A stretch of DNA of 64,000 nucleotides. Source: a virus. Positions within the stretch are counted from its first letter, which is position 1, and every line of letters begins with the position of its first letter. The notes beneath the pieces were generated by a model that saw only the letters and a list, made by a program, of their open reading frames with translations, made no database searches and was not told the origin of the DNA. Below are positions 61,101-64,000 of this stretch, piece after piece. A program made the translations under genes and the position numbers. The stretch spans positions 1-64,000 of the IMG/VR virus record IMGVR_UViG_3300009164_000038; one strand, 5' to 3'.

Positions 61101-63283
61101 TTTACTGCTGTTTTTATTTTACGCAATACGATCTTAGGATAATTAAATTTTACCACTATCTCAGTGTAAGATGCCATGGCAGGTGATTCTAAAATCATTT
61201 CATTATTACTAAAAATTGATTTTATTTTCCCAATGTACGTATTATCTATTGTATATAATAATGTACCCGGTATGTACTGATCTCTAAATGTTGTTCTATT
61301 ACCGTCTATTATTTTTTCATATACTCGAGTTGTGCCGGCTCGAATAACAACATATCCTGTTCCTGTTCCATTAAATGATGTTGCAGTATTTTGAGATTTA
61401 AATTCAATTCTGAATAATGCATTTCTAACGTTACTACTAATATCGTTAGGAAAAATAACCACTTGACCTTCTATGTAGTTCAGACGTTTAATAGATGGGT
61501 CATTGACGTATTTGTCATTAACATCGGCGTATGCACTTAATATTTTTTCGCCAGTACCTATAAAATTAGTATCAGCTCTATCTATTATAGCAAGTAAATT
61601 TTTGCCACTATTAAATAATTGTAAATCTTCTTCAAATTCAATGATTGGTCTATTGGCTCTTTTGTTTGGATCAATTTTTAATGTTTTTTTATTATATTCA
61701 GCTGCTTTTGCAATTGCATCTTCATGAAACCACCTATTACCCCGAGCCCACGCATTTAAATCTGTAGTGGATCTATTCATTAAAATGTAATCGCGTATAG
61801 CCACACTAATCGGTATCGGTTGATCCAACCCAACTGTATCAAATGGTTCGTTGTCAAACGGTACCATGGATGTTGTATCAACGCTTTCAACTGATTCTAA
61901 TAGAGCTATATCTATTAATTTAATTGACTTTCCGACTCCTTCGATGATATATTTAATATTACGATATGAATTAGGAAACACACTGCTATCAAAAACAACT
62001 GTTAGGCCATTAGTAAATACCACCCCATTGGGACTGGTATATGTTTTTTTACCCAAGATGTCTGTAGTAACATTAATACCGTCACCTGGGAAATCAACAA
62101 TATTAATTCTTCCTATTATAGATTCGTTAAGTTCGTCTTGATAAAATAATGTTGACAGTGGTGCAGTAATTGGGGGAGATAGAACTAAATTATCTTCTGA
62201 ATTTTTAAAAAATTCTTTGCCGGCATTTGTTCCATAATTAATTCTAATTTTATAACTCAATGGGATTGATCTAATAAACACCATTTGTATTTTAGAATTT
62301 TGATTAATAGTAATTTGCCAAAGACCATGTCTTTTATCTATTGGTACAATATTACCTGTGTAATCAATCCAGTCGTCGGGGTTTGTACTTGTTGATGTAA
62401 AAACAACATAGTATTCTTGTGGATACGCTGGCGATCCTTCAATTTGACTTAGTGCATTGTTTCCATTTACCCAGAATTGTCCATCGATTGTAGAGAAAGG
62501 ATCGCCAATGGCATAATCTATAAATCCCAATAATGGCATTTTAAAATAATAGTCTTGCGAATCCCTTTCGGGCACTGTAAAAGTAATGGTACCAGAATTG
62601 GTACCGTTGTTAGTAACGCCAATGATGTTTCTAGTGGAAATAGTTTGATTAAAATCTTTAAAGCCGTCTGTGCCAACTTCGGTTTGTATCCAAAAATTAG
62701 ACCCAACCTGATTAACATTAAATTTATATACTCCGCCACGCACTAATGTTATAGTTGGATTTGGTGTATTATCTTGATTTATAGTAGAATACCCACCTTC
62801 ATCATTTCTATTAATTACAAATGTTCTGTCATCACCGGGTGTGCCAGCAGATACAGTAACCGGATCGGTTCCTGTTGGCAACCAGAAATACCTAGTATAG
62901 TTAATAAATTTATCCATGTCAATTCTAGGATTGAAACTATAATATTCTGATTCAAACAATCTATTATGATTTTCTATTATACCACCATGAGTTTCGATTT
63001 TTTCTAATAAGTCTTGGTAATCTGCATATAAATCAACACCGTCGCTGGTATTTTTAATAACAACAGCTGGTTCAAATTGATAGTTTTCTCTGCTAACTGT
63101 GGGCTCGTTGATAAAGTTATCGCTGGGCTTATTAACTGGTGAAAACTTTCTTCCTATAAAACCATTGAACTTAGATATTTCTGGTTCGCTGACCAATTGG
63201 TCCAGTGTCGCACCAAGAAATTTCTTATTGGTGTCAGACCGAAATATACTTGGAAGAAGATTTAGTGTCTTTCTGGTTGCCAT
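52175..63283 (-). CDS. 3702-residue giant baseplate/tail protein
   Basis: An uninterrupted 11.1-kb frame. It starts MATRKTLNLLPSIFRSDTNKKFLGATLDQL, a start I associate with a very large structural protein next to gp6 in T4-like aquatic phages (the T4 gp7/gp8 position). Recognisable parts: two CBM5/12-like segments (QWTPGRDYKKADIIQYKKQNY and QWIPNTNYDSGVYVTYRGQGY); two copies of the GASAN-x-x-G-x-x-F-x-AT fibre repeat; a YHYH-like domain at about residues 2315-2535 with GFAIDGYPIYGP and DEHNGRYCITPDYPNGTYAYF; and a beta-rich C-terminus with LIFINGELIEYYTK. It probably builds the outer baseplate. The lack of stops argues for a genuine gene. Confidence 0.75.
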   Translation of the reverse strand: MATRKTLNLLPSIFRSDTNKKFLGATLDQLVSEPEISKFNGFIGRKFSPVNKPSDNFINEPTVSRENYQFEPAVVIKNTSDGVDLYADYQDLLEKIETHGGIIENHNRLFESEYYSFNPRIDMDKFINYTRYFWLPTGTDPVTVSAGTPGDDRTFVINRNDEGGYSTINQDNTPNPTITLVRGGVYKFNVNQVGSNFWIQTEVGTDGFKDFNQTISTRNIIGVTNNGTNSGTITFTVPERDSQDYYFKMPLLGFIDYAIGDPFSTIDGQFWVNGNNALSQIEGSPAYPQEYYVVFTSTSTNPDDWIDYTGNIVPIDKRHGLWQITINQNSKIQMVFIRSIPLSYKIRINYGTNAGKEFFKNSEDNLVLSPPITAPLSTLFYQDELNESIIGRINIVDFPGDGINVTTDILGKKTYTSPNGVVFTNGLTVVFDSSVFPNSYRNIKYIIEGVGKSIKLIDIALLESVESVDTTSMVPFDNEPFDTVGLDQPIPISVAIRDYILMNRSTTDLNAWARGNRWFHEDAIAKAAEYNKKTLKIDPNKRANRPIIEFEEDLQLFNSGKNLLAIIDRADTNFIGTGEKILSAYADVNDKYVNDPSIKRLNYIEGQVVIFPNDISSNVRNALFRIEFKSQNTATSFNGTGTGYVVIRAGTTRVYEKIIDGNRTTFRDQYIPGTLLYTIDNTYIGKIKSIFSNNEMILESPAMASYTEIVVKFNYPKIVLRKIKTAVNNDSVVIRTGLNEKNTFWLNAGVWVYGQLKTGLHTPIKFDVVDSDGISLASPSKYTESKFAGTTIFSYDIGTSSTIDPILGFKLRYTGVGNSISDINFVNSFETDTFTYKPYDYKTLNISSIGYLSKRTGRNTYSLLTVWQSISEPTKQYQHISETSDGLTNYFEIDVLPDVAVIQPNIKVFVNNTLIKNNEFVVETVGVRHAANILTTVLADDKIDILVYSKNSISDLGYYQIPSNLEFNAQNYSITNITLGQFRGHWDAIGKNTIGLIGNPISSNNLRDLNTNAQPGLILQHSSPLIYASLFLIDPYLNFINSIELARSEYSKFKNKFLELCVNTPNLPRNNTPAGVDAILKIINGVKNQTFPWHYSDMIPWGTDVVVDTYKIINTQTRIYTLNNIYLSSIGDRMYPKNGPSNCAVLVYINNRLLTIDVEYTITNGNPYINFTDAVTLHEDDLLVIKGYKNTDGSYIPETPTKMGMYPKFVPGKFLDSSFRTPINVIQGHDGSRIPIFNDLRDDYLLELEKRIFNNIKVEYNPELFDVFAFVPGKFRNNDYTRLEFNEVLNSDFLKWIGTNQLDIGSNEYFLSNNEFSWNYNQTTDSVNDEKLPGYWKGVYQYYYDTCRPHTHPWEMLGIQSKPIWWETTYGAAPYTNTNTQMWTDLTYGYNRGDRITNTKYARPGLMKIIPVSATGELLSPLTSLVKKYNGTTFNQSYAIGDQGPVESAWRNTSEYVFSLHRAIALLKPAKYFGLFFNTSSYIKDSAINQFVLKSNKKRITPDSLLINGEMVADTITRSSSYVNWIHGYLTNLGINAAQKIRTTINNLDIRLGYRMSGYSDKSYFTALVEQYSPTSVNQSAIIPPENYIVHLNKSSPIRTATYSGVIISKTTGGYVINGYNLKVPYFTVIPSLINGNFYKIEVVNVSAVIYKDYVDEKVNVPYGFEFGSSQELVDFLIGYERFLMSQGFIFEGYDSDLGEVKSWALSAKEFLGWTLQGWTEGNVLVLSPVHYTLQLFSTDSVVDTVIGQTSNTQVLGPNFNVIKADEITVLKEPGRTTVTIISGQTIAYMELHLVQYEHVLIFDNSTVFADIIYKPELGSRQYRLKLIGAKTTNWDGSLNIPGFIYNTGKIEQWTPGRDYKKADIIQYKKQNYTAIANISGADTFNHDVWSITDRSIVAGLVPNFSQNAAKFDTIYSLDTPNINSYFAGFSNGLTGYRSRQYLEDLGMDQIAQSKFYQGYIKDKGTFNSISALFKAQLDNTINNVEIFEEWGLRVGEYGANKTNQSIELILYEQAFRDSPAVFTVINGTEIPPPRVKFFRPNALLSRGIDFKLPLFSNRPMNEYFETDIKTAGYISIDDIDSMMFDFNDYKDLNLTILADLINGYKLWVAKDFNKDWQVYKVVEVDNLVLGISYGLDNKAVFTTLYDHGLQIADMIAVRDLNSTYDGFYQVLNVEEPNTFVCIIPDELVSAIQSVPAYGAGTLFLLQKSRYKTTELRESKVTKSIWEAGDLVWIDEDNGPSWAAYTFVRSDPGNFSGTYNFWGIDKGSIIFRSSGLPYHKFGNIQLDVTAVKQNYNRVWPIYAGVNIPATFVIDTGSGIIGFCLNGVPIYGSIEADFTAPPGYNTPGGFNYNLSYSDYDSFMIDAAGGTTTLNGEYFYRSFTFAQAWNTGIGGNDTRVDVEYKSEILSIAYLGGGLTHPNGHSKILGFAIDGYPIYGPYGHSNPSNIRTPIIRMTSGYVLKDPAYRAPTEACDLNMYPMGMFAQDYEFTQDGTLDEHNGRYCITPDYPNGTYAYFATVNNSGPTYPYFIGPTFYGDVSSVGNSLIPGPGVKPIIFDDQINTVWNLYKRQEPSVDFNSMRGMHLVDTVNKNILVKLDIIDPAKGRVLGIAQADIDFITSLDPAFYNNGTDDFLAIDSEFNWGEQQIGSVWWDLEAVRYYDYEQGPIEYRAENWGKTFTGSNIFIYEWVSSDVLPSMYVSSGLDGIPKYADDSGYSTLYYVDDITMTVKTKYYYWVRAKTSIGKNSKLHSVLSLEQIIADPGKQSIPYAALLDNKTIALFNIGKYLLEDRIALHIDYSLSRNENILHSEFELFQQGNKHAIMNPRIEKKIIDSLVGVDENRNLVPDPSLLPADRLGVSNRPIQSVIANRLVALENIIGFINQILLKYPVASRLIDKETVHSDNFYASEPYPAETEYDSIVDRFIELDYLFEIYPTDLVIGKEYIIAQVSNTNFVALGASANEIGIRFKATGTGTGLGTAFYSRLLVSKDINNGNRWAIYYKRVGVNPAPSLIKIQSYNTTNFWNFTDWYSEEHSSDTLVITKTFDNYNLTYTDSFNVGDIVKINDNGKGKFSIYRFNENNILELIAIESGTIQISSKFWNTSGFDHEGMDFLSYDYSYFDELRYIFKGIKEDIFVKDLEIYYNQFLFYVIEYVLSEQRYVDWIFKTSFISVIHELQGLVQLPSYVKDRQALYEQYINEVKPYRTKIREYILKYSNLETLDTNTVTDFDLPSYYDFELEKFRSPNGEFPSKDAALLATKPEYQDWNNHHGYSIGSIEIANAGVGYISNGQVVTPDISIIPTDETGYGANATVVIDQRIAGAISSVNITTPGDFYTTTPLIVVSGVGATQMSRYQAGQPKAAKLSPRLLNKKIRKINTTIKFDRISYETQVQQWIPNTNYDSGVYVTYRGQGYITKSNIGTLNKFDKTQFTSVSPTVFNNANDRVTAFYNPTASMIPNVLSRLMTGLDRPTLSGENEVVIDTAIQGGGFTGTSIAAGRFVIGKAYIIINIGNTDFTLCGASANKTGLKFTATDVGAGTGSATIALSTSGYGTEFGIEPGSITLTGGAFVYETFSHAPEEMLPGITFDAISIRVVDDSGVGYRRFTNMNGIKTVSNTAPLSLTTLSQDLLITDLTITVSDDTNLFAPSIISITPGLIFINGELIEYYTKSNNVLGQLRRGVGGTGTPMVHSLGAVVENANLPGSMRL

Positions 63284-63303
63284 TGTTTACCTATTGTAAT
63301 ATT

Positions 63304-64000
63304 TTAATAAGTCAAGGATACGCCTTGATTTAATTGCATAGCAGTAACCGCGCTTATAATTTCAACATTTTCAACTGTTGCGGAACTAATAATGATCTCA
63401 TTTGGCTCTGCATTAATTTGATAAAGAGTACCAAATTTAATTGTACTATCTCTTGGTAGTATAATGATGCTAGCAATGTTAGGGCTTAAAATGTGATGTA
63501 GATATGCAGACAATTCGCTGAAATAAAATGTTTCGCCAAAATCCCAATTCTCAACAGCAAAATAATCATTTATAGAATTAATGACAGATACTTTAATATC
63601 TGCATCGCTTACATTTAAATTTGGATTTTTTACAACTTTAAATATTGCCTGTAGATTATTAATGGCTTTAAATCCAAAAATAGGTTTGTATATTGCATTT
63701 TGAAATACAACAGTATCACTAATTGATTTAATTTCATTTAATCCCGAGTACGAGAGAGACAATTCTGTACTAGTCGGCGGGGATGGTTGAGCAATTGAGC
63801 CCGACGTATCATTAATCCATGCTCTATAATCAGCATCATACGAAGCTGTTAATAGATATATATCAATAATATTGCTAACACTAGGATCAATTCTACGTGT
63901 ATTAGGTGAATTGTGTCTATATTGATAATTTAAATTTTGCCTGCCAACAAAATATTTGTATTTTGTTAAACGCTCACTGACATAATTAGCATTTTCAGTC
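63304..64000 (-). CDS. 6: baseplate wedge protein, gp6-like (5'-truncated)
   Basis: The frame is open to the right edge, so only the C-terminal 231 residues are seen; an internal TTG at 63762 is not the real start. It carries LTKYKYFVGRQNLNYQYRH at the edge and, after a Pro/Ser linker, SLSYSGLNEIKSISDTVVFQNAIYKPIFGFKA, then INDYFAVENWDFGETFYFSELSAYLHHIL and FGTLYQINAEPNEIIISS. This combination fits gp6 of T4-like phages, a dimer that forms the baseplate wedge ring. The giant protein follows by 20 bases, as expected for a wedge gene cluster. Confidence 0.75.
   Translation of the reverse strand, partial: TENANYVSERLTKYKYFVGRQNLNYQYRHNSPNTRRIDPSVSNIIDIYLLTASYDADYRAWINDTSGSIAQPSPPTSTELSLSYSGLNEIKSISDTVVFQNAIYKPIFGFKAINNLQAIFKVVKNPNLNVSDADIKVSVINSINDYFAVENWDFGETFYFSELSAYLHHILSPNIASIIILPRDSTIKFGTLYQINAEPNEIIISSATVENVEIISAVTAMQLNQGVSLTY

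Noticed and set aside
52175-63283. Giant protein as a frameshift or assembly fusion of several genes
   Set aside because: No internal ribosome sites with ATG junctions, no stops and continuous style throughout; similar giant proteins next to gp6 are known to me in T4-like aquatic phages.
63304-63762. Treating the gp6-like frame as a complete 152-residue gene from TTG 63762
   Set aside because: The frame is open all the way to the right edge and the upstream residues continue the same family pattern, so it is a truncated larger gene.

Overview
This window is a piece of the genome of a large, tailed, T4-like myovirus (Caudoviricetes). The evidence is a T4-type replication set (family B DNA polymerase, sliding clamp, RNase H/5'-3' exonuclease, DsbA-like protein), a gp6-like baseplate wedge protein, T4-type late promoter motifs (TAAATA boxes), dense ATGA-overlapping gene strings and many small proteins of the kind seen in aquatic T4-like phages. 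DNA is AT-rich. The host cannot be named from sequence; the gene repertoire looks like phages of aquatic bacteria.

Layout. 1-3.3 kb: small membrane and secreted proteins, including a holin-like protein, and a minus-strand island with a 2OG-Fe(II) dioxygenase. 3.3-8.1 kb: chaperone block (DnaJ-like, ClpA-like), an unknown protein and a GT-A glycosyltransferase, closed by a strong terminator. 8.1-15.4 kb: a late-promoter operon of five proteins (nucleotidyltransferase, a protein with an internal Tat signal, a low-complexity protein, a 1236-residue modular protein with GVAEG linkers, and a zinc metallopeptidase). Several of their N-termini resemble the T4 capsid-targeting sequence. 15.4-19.9 kb: a GC-rich structured element, dsbA, DNA polymerase, sliding clamp. 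19.9-29.1 kb: nucleotide and DNA modification genes (DpdA-like transglycosylase, two T-fold proteins of QueD type, FolE, MazG, QueE) mixed with glycosyltransferase and epimerase genes. 29.1-39.4 kb: RNase H, SGNH hydrolase, many small unknown proteins, a MoxR-VWA pair and ThyX. 39.4-64 kb, all on the minus strand: tail adhesins built from He_PIG, Calx-beta-like and DUF4214-like modules, an S74-type fibre, a 3702-residue structural protein and the C-terminal part of gp6.

How the parts fit. FolE, QueD, QueE and DpdA form a near-complete route from GTP to a 7-deazaguanine base inserted into DNA, which would protect phage DNA from host restriction. No QueC is visible, so either it lies elsewhere or the host supplies it, or the inserted base is the QueE product (CDG). 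The 8.1-15.4 kb operon is the strongest candidate for an undescribed system: a set of proteins that may be packaged in the head, cut by the prohead protease and injected. Transcription appears to use near-consensus sigma70 promoters for early and middle genes and TAAATA late boxes for virion genes. All function calls come from motif recognition by eye; no database search was run.
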